Part shown: positions 24,920 to 33,175 of the stretch, piece after piece
How the letters are laid out: every line of letters starts with the position of its first letter
Numbering within the stretch: the stretch's first letter is position 1
Assembly (NCBI GenBank): GCA_937871785.1
Contig: CALMON010000236.1
Span: forward strand, 2,753 to 38,442
Source of the DNA: an uncultured Granulicella sp.
GTDB lineage: Bacteria > Acidobacteriota > Terriglobia > Terriglobales > Acidobacteriaceae
DNA length: 35,690 bases
Reading direction: 5' to 3'
Program-made: the position numbers and the translations under genes
The notes under the pieces: model-generated
What the model saw: only the letters and a program-made list of their open reading frames with translations
The model's database searches: none
Told to the model about the DNA's origin: nothing

Positions 24920-26167
24920 TTGGCCCGTTTTACAGGACTTTTAGGACTGATCGTTTTTCTCGCCGTTGCCTACGCTCTGTCCACCGACCGCCGGGCCATT
25001 CAGTGGCGCACTGTGGCCTGGGGTCTCGGCCTGCAACTTCTGTTTGCGTTTCTGGTCATCAAGTGGAGCTACGGACAGGTGTTTCTGCACGCCGGCTCAT
25101 CCGCCGTAACTGCCCTGCTCGGCCACGCCACCGACGGCTCCTCCATGGTGTTCGGCAAGCTCGGCGACCCCGGCAATCCGCTTTCAGTGTTCGCCTTTTC
25201 CGTGCTGCCGACGATTATTTTCGTATCTGCCCTGTTCGCGATGCTGTACCACCTCGGCATTATGCAGCAGGTCATCAAGGCCGTCGCCTGGGTGATGCAG
25301 CGGACCATGGGCACCAGCGGAGCGGAGTCGACCAACGTCGCGGCCAGCATCTTTATGGGCCAGACCGAGGCCCCGCTCACGATTCGTCCGTTTCTCGGTA
25401 ACGCCACCCGCTCCGAGCTGATGACAATCATGACCTCCGGCATGGCGCACGTTTCAGGCGGCATCATGGCGGCATACATCCTGTTCGGCATCCGCGCGCA
25501 GGACCTGCTTTCGGCCGTCATCATGACGGCCCCGGGAACCATCCTGATCTCAAAAATGCTGGTGCCCGAAACCGGCGTTCCCGAAACGCTCGGCACCGTC
25601 AAAATGACCGAAAATGAAGAGCACAAAAGCGAAAACCTCATCGGCTCCATCGCTCGCGGCACCATCGACGGCGGCAACCTGGCCTGGAACGTCGCCATCA
25701 TGCTGATCAGCTTTCTGGCCATCGTCGGTTTGATCAACGCGATCATGTTGAGCATTTCGGACTTCAGCTGGGCTCACAGCCACATCCGCTTCCCGAAGTC
25801 TCTCGGCAACGCGCTCGGCGTTCTGTGCGCGCCCATCGCCTGGCTCATCGGCATTCCGTGGCACGACGCGCCGGTTGTCGGCAACCTGATCGGCACGCGC
25901 GCCGTGTTGAATGAATTCGTCGCCTATACCCAACTGGGCACGCTGGCAAAAGCAGGCGCGATCAGCACGCGCACGTTGGCCATTTCGACCTTTGCCCTGT
26001 GCGGTTTTGCGAACCTCGGCTCGGTCGGCATGCAGATCGGCGGCATCGGCGCGCTTATTCCTCACCGCCGCAACGAGTTGGCGAAGCTCGGTCTTCGTGC
26101 CATGCTCGCCGGGACTATGGCGAACCTCATGTCGGCGGCCATCGTCAGCATGTTGCTGCCGCAGTAA
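24920..26167 (+). CDS. NupC-type concentrative nucleoside transporter, TTG start
   Basis: A 415-residue inner-membrane, probably cation-coupled nucleoside importer of the CNT family. It is highly hydrophobic with many transmembrane segments (LLGLIVFLAVAYAL near the N-terminus, NVAIMLISFLAIVGLINAIM in the middle). Family hallmarks are GQTEAPLTIRPFL, NEFVAYTQL and ALCGFANLGSVGMQIGGIG. TTG at 24920 is preferred because GGAG at 24908-24911 lies 8 nt upstream and it places the first membrane helix at the N-terminus as in NupC; a GTG at 24806 would add 38 polar, Arg-rich residues with no ribosome binding site. It fits functionally with cdd and deoA upstream, although two - strand genes lie between. 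Confidence 0.93.
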   Translation: MARFTGLLGLIVFLAVAYALSTDRRAIQWRTVAWGLGLQLLFAFLVIKWSYGQVFLHAGSSAVTALLGHATDGSSMVFGKLGDPGNPLSVFAFSVLPTIIFVSALFAMLYHLGIMQQVIKAVAWVMQRTMGTSGAESTNVAASIFMGQTEAPLTIRPFLGNATRSELMTIMTSGMAHVSGGIMAAYILFGIRAQDLLSAVIMTAPGTILISKMLVPETGVPETLGTVKMTENEEHKSENLIGSIARGTIDGGNLAWNVAIMLISFLAIVGLINAIMLSISDFSWAHSHIRFPKSLGNALGVLCAPIAWLIGIPWHDAPVVGNLIGTRAVLNEFVAYTQLGTLAKAGAISTRTLAISTFALCGFANLGSVGMQIGGIGALIPHRRNELAKLGLRAMLAGTMANLMSAAIVSMLLPQ

Positions 26168-26280
26168 GGACTGCCACTCGCGTTCTTCGTCACGTTGTCT
26201 TTGTCCCGCTTGTGGGCGCTTGCCCCAGATAGGCGCAACTGCGACAAGTTCTCGGCGGCTCATCTACACTTAAGCCGCCT

Positions 26281-27438
26281 ATGTCGAAGCCTCTTACTCA
26301 CCTCTCTGCTGACGAACTCCTCTTTCGCGACGCCATCCGTGACTTCGCCCAGGCTGAAATCGCGCCGCTTGTTCGTAAAATGGATGACGCGCAAAAGCTC
26401 GAGCCCGCGCTCCTTAAGCAGCTTTTCGCCATGGGCCTTATGGGCATTCAGATTCCCGAGGCTCACGGGGGCGCGGGCGCAAGTTTCTTCGATGCCGTGC
26501 TCGCTGTGGAGGAGATTTCCGCCGTAGACCCCGCCGTCGGCGTCCTCGTCGATGTGCAAAACACCCTTGTGGTCGCCTCGATGATGCGCTACGGCACTGC
26601 CGCGCAGCAGGCGCAATACCTGCCCCGCCTGGCCGCCGAGCTTACCGGCTCGTTCGCGCTCAGCGAGGCTGCGAGCGGCTCAGACGCCTTTGCTCTGCAG
26701 TGCCGCGCCAGTCTTCAGCCCGCCGGCAGCTACAAGCTCAATGGCCAGAAACTCTGGATTACGAACGCCGCCGAAGCGGGGCTGTTTCTCGTGTTCGCAA
26801 CGCTCGACCCGGCGCTCGGCTACAAAGGCATCACCTGTTTTCTGGTCGAGCGCGACACTCCCGGGTTCCACGTCGGGAAAAAGGAAGACAAGCTCGGCAT
26901 CCGCGCCAGTAGCACCTGCGCCATCAACTTTGAAGACTGCGAAGTGCCGGCGAGCGCAATTCTCGGCGAGCCCGGCAAGGGGTACAAGATCGCTATAGAA
27001 ACGCTGAACGAAGGCCGCATCGGCATCGGCGCGCAACTGCTTGGCCTTGCCGCCGGGGCGTGGCGCCACGCGGCCCGGTATGCCCGCGAGCGTCAGCAGT
27101 TCGGCAAGCCCATTGCGGACTTCCAGGCGATGCAGTTCCAACTCGCCCGCATGGCGATGGAGGTCGAAGCGGCGCGGCTGCTGGTCTACAACGCAGCGCG
27201 GCTGCGCGATACGGGAGGCGCCGACTACCAGAAAGAGGCCGCCATGGCCAAGCTGTACGCCTCTGAAGTCGCAGAGCGAACGGCTTCCCTGGCAGTAGAG
27301 GTTCTGGGCGGCTCGGGGTTCGTAAAGGATTACCCTGTCGAGAAGCTCTACCGGGACGCTAAAATTGGAAAAATCTACGAAGGGACCAGCTTTATGCAGT
27401 TGGCTACTATTGCTAAATTGACGATCCCCAGCGCATAA
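26281..27438 (+). CDS. acyl-CoA dehydrogenase (short/branched-chain type)
   Basis: A 385-residue FAD flavoenzyme catalysing alpha,beta-dehydrogenation of acyl-CoA in fatty-acid or branched-chain amino-acid breakdown. The three-part fold is clear: helical N-domain, FAD-binding middle with FALSEAASGSDAFAL and LNGQKLWITNA, and C-domain with RIGIGAQLLGLA, RQQFGKPIADFQ and EVLGGSGFVKDYPVEKLYRD. The catalytic base is Glu367 in KIYEGTSFMQLATIAK, the position used by short-chain and short/branched-chain enzymes; the SFMQL continuation is closer to the latter. ATG at 26281. It stands alone between nupC and the convergent rho gene, without an electron-transfer flavoprotein partner nearby. Confidence 0.94.
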   Translation: MSKPLTHLSADELLFRDAIRDFAQAEIAPLVRKMDDAQKLEPALLKQLFAMGLMGIQIPEAHGGAGASFFDAVLAVEEISAVDPAVGVLVDVQNTLVVASMMRYGTAAQQAQYLPRLAAELTGSFALSEAASGSDAFALQCRASLQPAGSYKLNGQKLWITNAAEAGLFLVFATLDPALGYKGITCFLVERDTPGFHVGKKEDKLGIRASSTCAINFEDCEVPASAILGEPGKGYKIAIETLNEGRIGIGAQLLGLAAGAWRHAARYARERQQFGKPIADFQAMQFQLARMAMEVEAARLLVYNAARLRDTGGADYQKEAAMAKLYASEVAERTASLAVEVLGGSGFVKDYPVEKLYRDAKIGKIYEGTSFMQLATIAKLTIPSA

Positions 27439-27479
27439 GACGAGTTTTAGCTATCATCTCGACGCTATGAAGTGCATAC

Positions 27480-27515
27480 ATACGAATGGCGCAGCCAAAG
27501 CTGCGCCATCCGTAT
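27480..27515. terminator. bidirectional hairpin between acyl-CoA dehydrogenase and rho
   Basis: ATGGCGCAGC (27486-27495) and GCTGCGCCAT (27500-27509) form a perfect 10-bp stem with loop CAAA. One mismatch further out, ATACG (27480-27484) pairs with CGTAT (27511-27515), giving about 15 paired bases. It sits between two convergent stop codons. No strong U tract follows on either side, so it may act as a 3'-end stabiliser or a Rho-assisted stop. Confidence 0.65.
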
Positions 27516-27525
27516 CTGAAACCGC

Positions 27526-28776
27526 TTACAGCGACGACATATTATGCAGAAATTCTTGATTGTTCCGCGTCTTTCCCAGCTTATCGCTGAGTAACTCCAT
27601 CGCTTCTACAGGCGAAAGCGGATTGAGGACCTTGCGTAGGATCCACGTGCGCTGCAGGTCTTCTTTCGGGATCAGCAGCTCTTCCTTCCGCGTGCCGGAG
27701 CGCTGAATGTCGATGGCCGGGAAGACGCGCTTGTCGACCAGCTTGCGATCCAGAATAATTTCCATGTTGCCCGTGCCCTTGAATTCTTCGAAAATCACTT
27801 CATCCATACGCGAACCGGTATCGACCAGCGCGGAAGCGATGATGGTGAGGCTGCCGCCCTCTTCAATGTTGCGCGCTGCGCCGAAGAAGCGCTTCGGGCG
27901 CTGCAGCGCGTTCGAGTCTACGCCGCCTGAAAGCACCTTGCCGCTTGGCGGCACGATTGTGTTGTAAGCGCGCGCCAAACGCGTAATCGAATCGAGCAGA
28001 ATCACGACGTCACGCTTGTGTTCGACCAGTCGCTTCGCCTTTTCGATTACCATTTCAGCGACCTGCACATGTCGCGCTGCCGGTTCGTCAAACGTGGACG
28101 AAATTACTTCACCCTTCACCGAACGCTGCATATCGGTGACTTCTTCAGGACGCTCGTCGATCAGCAGAACAATCAGCACAACTTCCGGATGATTGGTCGT
28201 GATCGAGTTGGCGATCGCCTGCATCAGCACGGTTTTGCCCGTACGCGGCGGAGCGACGATCAACCCGCGCTGGCCTTTGCCCACTGGAGTCAATAAATCC
28301 ATTACCCGGCCCGGAATGGCCTCGCGGACGGTTTCCATCTTCACGCGTTCCTGCGGGTAAAGCGGCGTCAGATTGTCGAACAGAATTTTATTGCGCGTTT
28401 CTTCCGGCGACTCAAAATTGATCGCTTCAATCTTGACCAGCGCGAAATATTTTTCGCCTTCGTGCGGCGAGCGGACGTTGCCGCTAATCGTGTCGCCGGT
28501 CTTCAGATCGAACTTGCGAATCTGACTGGGAGACACATAAATATCGTCGGGGCCGGGAAGGTAGTTGTAGTCCGGCGAACGGAGAAATCCGTAACCGTCA
28601 GGCAGTATTTCCAGCACACCCTCGGCGAAAATATGTCCTTCTTTTTCGCTCTGGGCTTGCAAAATTTTGAAGATTAAATCCTGCTTGCGCAGGCCGCTGG
28701 TGCCGGGAATCTCAAGCCCGCGGGCGAGTTTTCCTAACTCGGCAATGCTTTTTTCTTTCAACTCTGAAATCGTCAT
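27526..28776 (-). CDS. rho: transcription termination factor Rho
   Basis: A 416-residue hexameric RNA-dependent ATPase/helicase that ends transcription at C-rich sites. The N-terminal helical domain and the RNA-binding cold-shock-like domain (about 48-120) show [20 protein letters not shown] and [18 protein letters not shown]. The Walker A loop is APPRTGKT at 175-182; [12 protein letters not shown], the Walker B aspartate in [16 protein letters not shown], the Q loop in [11 protein letters not shown] and the R loop follow. Length equals the compact E. coli form, without the long N-terminal insertion of high-GC Gram-positives. ATG at 28776, AGGA about 8 nt upstream. The leader is C-rich and G-poor, suggesting autoregulation. 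Confidence 0.98.
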   Translation of the reverse strand: MTISELKEKSIAELGKLARGLEIPGTSGLRKQDLIFKILQAQSEKEGHIFAEGVLEILPDGYGFLRSPDYNYLPGPDDIYVSPSQIRKFDLKTGDTISGNVRSPHEGEKYFALVKIEAINFESPEETRNKILFDNLTPLYPQERVKMETVREAIPGRVMDLLTPVGKGQRGLIVAPPRTGKTVLMQAIANSITTNHPEVVLIVLLIDERPEEVTDMQRSVKGEVISSTFDEPAARHVQVAEMVIEKAKRLVEHKRDVVILLDSITRLARAYNTIVPPSGKVLSGGVDSNALQRPKRFFGAARNIEEGGSLTIIASALVDTGSRMDEVIFEEFKGTGNMEIILDRKLVDKRVFPAIDIQRSGTRKEELLIPKEDLQRTWILRKVLNPLSPVEAMELLSDKLGKTRNNQEFLHNMSSL

Positions 28777-28786
28777 GCTTTTTCCT

Positions 28787-28828
28787 GATAATAAGGTGGG
28801 ATAGGGGATGTTGCGGGAAGATAGAGGG
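28787..28828 (-). promoter_or_regulatory. C-rich, G-poor rho leader (rut-like)
   Basis: Read on the - strand, the 42 bases just upstream of rho contain 20 C and a single G, with no apparent secondary structure (blocks CATCCCCTATCCCACC and CCCTCTATCTTCCCGC). Unstructured C-over-G leader RNA is what Rho loads on. Rho autoregulation through its leader is known in E. coli; that it happens here is inferred. Confidence 0.5.
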
Positions 28829-28956
28829 CGATGCCGTCAGGCCATCCTGGTGTCGGCGGCCGGAACGGAAGGCGTCGTGCGAGGGGGTAGAAAGGGAGTC
28901 TTGCGGATCTACTGTGTGTTGCCGAAGGATACTGCGAACAGGACGCGATGCGCCAC

Positions 28957-29007
28957 AAAAATCTCGGCAGGAAGCTGAGGAAAAGTGTTCCCGTCAAGCT
29001 TCCTGCC
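28957..29007 (-). terminator. intrinsic terminator of the omega-like gene
   Basis: GGCAGGAAGCT (28966-28976) and AGCTTCCTGCC (28997-29007) make a perfect 11-bp stem; the loop holds a further GGAA/TTCC pairing. On the - strand the stem is followed by GAGATTTTTG, with five U residues. It lies 12 bp after the stop at 29019 and separates this gene from rho. Confidence 0.85.
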
Positions 29008-29018
29008 AGTCAGCACGG

Positions 29019-29216
29019 TTATGCCGCGGTGGTTTCCGGATCGGCGGCGGTGTTCATCGGCACCGTGTCCTTGAAGCGGTCAAGCACTTCGTTCGTCGTA
29101 TCCTGCAACCGGGTGTTCGGCTTATGCAGCTTGCGAGTGGCCTTGCTGGCCAGTTGGCATAGCTTGTAGCGATTGGTTACGTGGGTCAAAGCCCCAAAAA
29201 TTAAATCTGAACGCAT
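29019..29216 (-). CDS. rpoZ: small protein resembling RNA polymerase omega subunit
   Basis: A 65-residue soluble protein. The segment THVTNRYKLCQLASKATRKL resembles the omega signature (N-R-F/Y, two leucine-type positions, then A-x-x-A-x-R/K), and TRLQDTTNEVLDRF could correspond to the later omega helix. Omega helps fold and hold the beta-prime subunit and is usually 70-100 residues, so this is short. The ATG at 29216 has an AAGGAGAA Shine-Dalgarno centred about 9 nt upstream, and a strong intrinsic terminator follows, so the gene itself is well supported. Function is from pattern only. The C-terminal tail (PMNTAADPETTAA) is polar and probably disordered. Position upstream of rho groups two transcription-machinery genes. 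Confidence 0.72.
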   Translation of the reverse strand: MRSDLIFGALTHVTNRYKLCQLASKATRKLHKPNTRLQDTTNEVLDRFKDTVPMNTAADPETTAA

Positions 29217-29481
29217 ACACTGTTCTCCTTCGAAAAACGTTTGCCGTGACGGCAGAGGTTGGCCCGTGAATCCATTCGTACGCTGCTTTGTAGAATCTCC
29301 ATCCTTTAGACGCGCCACACTTGCTATACGACGCATGCTCCAAGCTCCGCGCAGACAGAAGCGTGGAACCCTGGTAGACAAAGCGCTTGCCTGGAAGGAG
29401 TGCGGTCCGCCGAATGTGGCTTCCGGATCGATTTGTCCGCAAGGGTCGGACCCGGCCGATGGTTACCCAGCCAGCTTTTCA
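29217..29481 (-). other. long untranslated leader of the omega-like gene
   Basis: If the promoter at 29482-29510 is used, the transcript carries about 255 untranslated bases before the ATG at 29216. I find no tRNA, riboswitch or credible coding region in it. CCGTCACGG (29240-29250 region, - strand) is a small inverted repeat near the ribosome binding site. Confidence 0.35.
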
Positions 29482-29510
29482 AGAATACGCCCGCTTTTGG
29501 TGCAGGTCAA
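29482..29510 (-). promoter_or_regulatory. sigma70-like promoter for the omega-like gene
   Basis: On the - strand TTGACC (29505-29510) is followed after exactly 17 bases by TATTCT (29482-29487). Four or five of six bases match each consensus hexamer. It begins 12 bp after the stop codon of the upstream ComM-like gene and points at the omega-like gene. Confidence 0.55.
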
Positions 29511-29521
29511 CCATTTTCCGA

Positions 29522-31108
29522 TCAGGACCAGTAGCTACGATCCAAAGTTCGGTATTGGATGGCCTCGGCAATATGCCGTACCTCGATGGTCTCCGCAGCC
29601 GCCAAGTCGGCGATCGTACGCGCCACCTTCAGGATGCGGTCATGCGCTCGCGCGCTCAATCCCTGCTGCTGCATCGCTCGTTCCAGCATGCGTTCGGCAT
29701 CGCTGTTCAACTCGCAGTACACACGAATTTGCTGCGTCGTCATCTGCGCATTCGCGAACACCTTCTGCCGAGCCCCAGGCCGGCCGGGCTGGCCGACTTC
29801 ACTGAAACGCGCGTGCTGCCGCTCTCGCGCCGCGAGAACCCGCTCGCGAATCTCCTTCGACCCTTCGGCCGCCGTGCCGCTGCGCAGTTCCTTGTACTGC
29901 ACCGCCGGAACCTCGATGTGGATGTCGATGCGGTCGAGCAGCGGCCCGCTGACCTTGGACACGTAGCGCTGAATCATCGGCGGCGTGCACCGGCAGTCGC
30001 GGCTCTTGTCGTTGTGGTACCCGCAGGGGCACGGATTCATCGCCGCGGCCAGCATAAAGCGCGCCGGAAAGCTCAGGCTCATTGCCGCCCGCGCGATAGT
30101 CACGGTACCGTCTTCAAGCGGCTGCCGCATCACTTCGAGCACGTTGCGCGGAAACTCGGGCAGTTCATCCAGAAACAGCAACCCGTTGTGCGCCAGCGAC
30201 ACTTCCCCCGGTCGCGGGATCATGCCGCCGCCGATCAAACCGGCGTCCGAGATCGTATGGTGCGGCGAGCGGAACGGCCGCTGCGTCACCAGCCCGTCGT
30301 CCTTGTTCAACACGCCGGCGACGGAGTGAATTTTCGTCGTCTCCAGAGCTTCCTCAAATCGCAGCGGAGCAAGAATGGACGGCAGCCGCTTGGCCAGCAT
30401 CGTTTTGCCGCTGCCCGGCGGGCCGATCATCAGGATGTTGTGGCCACCCGCCGCGGCGACCTCCAGCGCCCGCTTGGCCACATGCTGCCCGCGCACATCG
30501 CGAAAGTCCGCCGCATATTCTTCCGCTTTGTCCAGCAGCTCCACCGTATCGACGTGCAACGGCACCGCCGTCAATGTGCCGAACGCCGCCGCGTTCAGCA
30601 ACTCGCGCACCTCCGTCAAGCTCGAGACCGGGTACACGTTGACACCCTGCACCACCGCCGCTTCGCGCGCGTTCGCCGCCGGAATCACCAGGTTTTTGAT
30701 ACCCGCCTTGCGCGCCGCAACCGCAATCGGCAGCATCCCCTGCACCGCGCGCAGAACGCCGTCAAGACCCAACTCACCGACGAGCACAAAGTCGCTGGCT
30801 TCCTTCAGGTGCAGCCCGCCGTAGGCCCCCAGGATGCCGATCGCAATAGGCAGATCGAACCCCGACCCTTCCTTTTTCAAGTCGGCAGGAGCGAGGTTGA
30901 TCGTGATGCGTGTCGGGGGCAGTTCGAAGCCGGAGTTCTTGATCGCCGACCGCACCCGGTCGCGACTCTCGCGCACCGCCGCGTCCGGCAAGCCCACCAT
31001 GTTGAACGTAGCTTCGTCGCGCTCTTTTACGGCAGAAAAGTCGACCTCGACATCGATCAGATGAGCATCGATTCCGTACACCGCCGCGCTGCGCGTTTTA
31101 AAAAGCAT
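29522..31108 (-). CDS. comM: YifB/ComM-family AAA+ ATPase (Mg-chelatase-like)
   Basis: A 528-residue protein of the family that includes ComM, a hexameric helicase promoting branch migration during natural transformation. The N-terminal ChlI/Lon-protease-like domain ([40 protein letters not shown]) is followed by a AAA+ module: Walker A GPPGSGKT at 229-236, [17 protein letters not shown], Walker [11 protein letters not shown] and the sensor [11 protein letters not shown]. The C-terminal Mg-chelatase lid domain ([20 protein letters not shown]) closes it. A four-cysteine set occurs in NPCPCGY and RDCRC, as usual in the family. The ATG at 31108 starts [15 protein letters not shown], the family N-terminus. 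It is divergent from the serine dehydratase gene by 95 bp. Confidence 0.94.
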   Translation of the reverse strand: MLFKTRSAAVYGIDAHLIDVEVDFSAVKERDEATFNMVGLPDAAVRESRDRVRSAIKNSGFELPPTRITINLAPADLKKEGSGFDLPIAIGILGAYGGLHLKEASDFVLVGELGLDGVLRAVQGMLPIAVAARKAGIKNLVIPAANAREAAVVQGVNVYPVSSLTEVRELLNAAAFGTLTAVPLHVDTVELLDKAEEYAADFRDVRGQHVAKRALEVAAAGGHNILMIGPPGSGKTMLAKRLPSILAPLRFEEALETTKIHSVAGVLNKDDGLVTQRPFRSPHHTISDAGLIGGGMIPRPGEVSLAHNGLLFLDELPEFPRNVLEVMRQPLEDGTVTIARAAMSLSFPARFMLAAAMNPCPCGYHNDKSRDCRCTPPMIQRYVSKVSGPLLDRIDIHIEVPAVQYKELRSGTAAEGSKEIRERVLAARERQHARFSEVGQPGRPGARQKVFANAQMTTQQIRVYCELNSDAERMLERAMQQQGLSARAHDRILKVARTIADLAAAETIEVRHIAEAIQYRTLDRSYWS

Positions 31109-31203
31109 GAGCCTGGTGAATCCTCGAAGGCAGGAGTGCGGCCAGTGTAGCATCGGCGATCGTTCCGCCTCGCGCCTACAATGGACAGGCACGGCATACC
31201 CTC

Positions 31204-32739
31204 ATGAACACCAGCCTCTTCGAACTTTTCAAAATCGGTATCGGCCCGTCGAGTTCCCACACTGTTGGCCCTATGCGCGCGGCGTTACGCTTTCTGCGCG
31301 AACTCCGCAGCGCGGGAAACACGGAAGCTGCCGAGCGGCTTGCCGCCACGGCCAGCCTCACCGTCGACCTGTACGGCTCGCTTGCGCTTACCGGTATCGG
31401 CCACGCCACCGACCGCGCCATCCTCATGGGGCTGCTCGAAGAGTCTCCGGATACGGTCGACCTCACCACAATCGACGACCGCCTGCAAGAGTTGCGCGAC
31501 ACGCATCAGCTTCACTTCGGCAACACGCATCCCGTCTCTTTTGACCCGGCCACGGACCTCCACTTCCACCGCGATCAGATGTATCCCGAGGCTGTGCCGA
31601 CGCACCCGAACGGGGTCCGCTTCACCGCGCTTGATGCCGCCGGACGGGTCGTTTCCGAGCAGGTGTTTTATTCCATCGGCGGCGGCTTCATCCTGTCCGC
31701 GGAGGAGTTCAGCCACACGGGCGAGGCCAGAAAGCGAGACGTGCCGTACCCTTATTCGAACGCGGCCGAGTTGCTTCGGCTCGGTGCCGAACACAGCCTC
31801 ACGATCGCGCAAATCGTTCTGGCCAACGAGGTTGCCCTGCTTGCCGACGCGACGATCACACGCCGCATCGATCGTATCGTGTCTCCGGCGCGCCCCGACT
31901 TCGACGCCGGCAGAGCCACCACTTCAGCCTCCGGTAGTCCGGCGGCGACCGCAGCTGAATCGCACATCTTCGCCGCCATCCTTACTCTTTGGCAGACCAT
32001 GCAACAAAGCATTGATCGCGGCATCGCGACCGAAGGCACACTGCCCGGCGGCCTGAACGTGCGTCGCCGCGCGCCAGGACTTGCGGCGCGCCTGCTCAGG
32101 CTTACCGAGGCGGGCCGCATTCCGGACCCGCTTGCGCCGATGGATTCCGTTACGCTCGTCGCGATGGCCGTGAATGAAGAAAACGCCGCCGGCGGCCGCG
32201 TGGTTACGGCCCCTACAAACGGCGCTGCCGGGGTCATTCCCGCCATCGGCTACTTTTATCTGCACCATGCGTCTTCCGGGGTCGACGAGGCGCAGAAGCA
32301 GGCCGGCCTGCTCCGCTACTTTCTGACGGCGGCCGCCATTGGCATTTTGTACAAGGAAAACGCCAGCATTTCGGGGGCCGAAGTCGGCTGCCAGGGTGAA
32401 GTCGGCGTGGCCTGCTCCATGGCTGCCGGCGGCCTTGTGGCAGCGCTTGGGGGCGACAACGCAGCCGTTGAGCACGCTGCTGAAATAGCCATGGAGCATA
32501 ACCTCGGTATGACCTGCGACCCTATCGGTGGCCTCGTGCAGATTCCGTGCATCGAGCGCAACGGCATGGGCGCGGTCAAAGCCGTGAACGCCGCCCGCCT
32601 TGCCATGGCCGACCCCGGCACCCACAAGATTTCGCTCGACCAGGTGATCGACACCATGTACCGCACCGGCATGGACATGCAAAGCCGCTATAAGGAAACC
32701 AGTCTCGCCGGGCTGGCGCTGAACATCATCGAGTGCTGA
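31204..32739 (+). CDS. sdaA: L-serine dehydratase, single-chain [4Fe-4S] type
   Basis: A 511-residue enzyme deaminating L-serine to pyruvate and ammonia with an iron-sulfur cluster, not PLP. The beta domain (IGIGPSSSHTVGPMRAA, residues 10-180) precedes the catalytic alpha domain. Cluster cysteines are Cys396 in VGCQGEVG, Cys438 in TCDPIGG and Cys449 in QIPCIERN; their spacings of 42 and 11 equal those I recall for Legionella L-serine dehydratase (343, 385, 396). The last residue is Cys511, with the same offset of 53 as Legionella Cys458, the tail cysteine that caps the cluster. Residues about 225-255 are an Ala/Ser/Thr-rich insertion between the domains, accounting for the extra length over the usual 455. 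ATG at 31204. Confidence 0.96.
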   Translation: MNTSLFELFKIGIGPSSSHTVGPMRAALRFLRELRSAGNTEAAERLAATASLTVDLYGSLALTGIGHATDRAILMGLLEESPDTVDLTTIDDRLQELRDTHQLHFGNTHPVSFDPATDLHFHRDQMYPEAVPTHPNGVRFTALDAAGRVVSEQVFYSIGGGFILSAEEFSHTGEARKRDVPYPYSNAAELLRLGAEHSLTIAQIVLANEVALLADATITRRIDRIVSPARPDFDAGRATTSASGSPAATAAESHIFAAILTLWQTMQQSIDRGIATEGTLPGGLNVRRRAPGLAARLLRLTEAGRIPDPLAPMDSVTLVAMAVNEENAAGGRVVTAPTNGAAGVIPAIGYFYLHHASSGVDEAQKQAGLLRYFLTAAAIGILYKENASISGAEVGCQGEVGVACSMAAGGLVAALGGDNAAVEHAAEIAMEHNLGMTCDPIGGLVQIPCIERNGMGAVKAVNAARLAMADPGTHKISLDQVIDTMYRTGMDMQSRYKETSLAGLALNIIEC

Positions 32740-32795
32740 AGACGCTCGATGAGCCCATGTTGTTTTCTGGACAGCGGCTCTTATAGCCTCTCGGC

Positions 32796-33025
32796 ACGAC
32801 GATCCATTTGTAGCTTGAACTCGAAGAACAGCTTCAACAATGCGCGACCGACTCGGGCCGCACCCTAGGTGATGTGGCGCAAGAAGCCTTTCAGCAACAC
32901 ATTGTGCAGAGACAGGTTTTACAACAGGACATTCTTGAAGCTGAGGAGAGGCTGATCGGGATGGCCGGCTCACTCAGGATGAGGTTTTCTATCGATTGAG
33001 GAAGCGTCTTTTGAAAGCCGCGTAA
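32796..33025 (+). pseudogene. decayed ParD/RHH-like antitoxin
   Basis: The remnant reads ELEEQLQQCATDSGRTLGDV, then AQEAFQQHIVQRQVLQQDIL and EAEERLI in one frame, and after about 32963 continues in another frame as RDGRLTQDEVFYRLRKRL to a TAA at 33023. This is the layout of short antitoxins of ParDE-like pairs (N-terminal DNA-binding region, amphipathic toxin-wrapping C-terminus). It has at least three lesions: the expected start is ACG (32796), an in-frame TAG at 32811 stands where GAG would fit, and there is a frameshift near 32960. It lies 56 bp after sdaA. Identification is from pattern alone. Confidence 0.6.
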
Positions 33026-33175
33026 AGGTCATCTGGACCCGGGAGCAGCAGCCGATCTGGATCGGGCAGTTGCCTATATGAGCCGCGACAAACCAGCGGC
33101 GGCTATAAGCGTGGCGGATCGAATGGGAGTGAACTTGCAGCGGTTGGCTTCCACTCTACCGGAAAGAGCTACTCT
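33022..33175 (+). pseudogene. decayed and truncated ParE/RelE-like toxin
   Basis: The remnant begins as KVIWTRE (33025-33045), loses one base, and continues in the next frame as AAADLDRAVAYMSRDKPAAA then ISVADRMGVNLQRLAS (33048 to about 33155). This is the ParE toxin pattern (V-W-T/S-x-x-A-x-x-D-L, then Y-I-x-x-D-x-P-A-A-A). The expected start codon is GTA at 33022, overlapping the antitoxin stop as in intact modules. The C-terminal half, with the residues closing the RelE fold, is missing where the convergent phosphatase gene ends at 33174. It cannot encode a functional toxin. Confidence 0.62.

Noticed and set aside
29217-29481. Possible tRNA or riboswitch in the omega leader
   Set aside because: No cloverleaf with a T-arm and acceptor stem could be drawn, and no known riboswitch core was recognised.
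29387-31150. A 587-codon + strand frame opposite comM
   Set aside because: It is Arg/His-rich antisense shadow; the - strand encodes an intact AAA+ protein.
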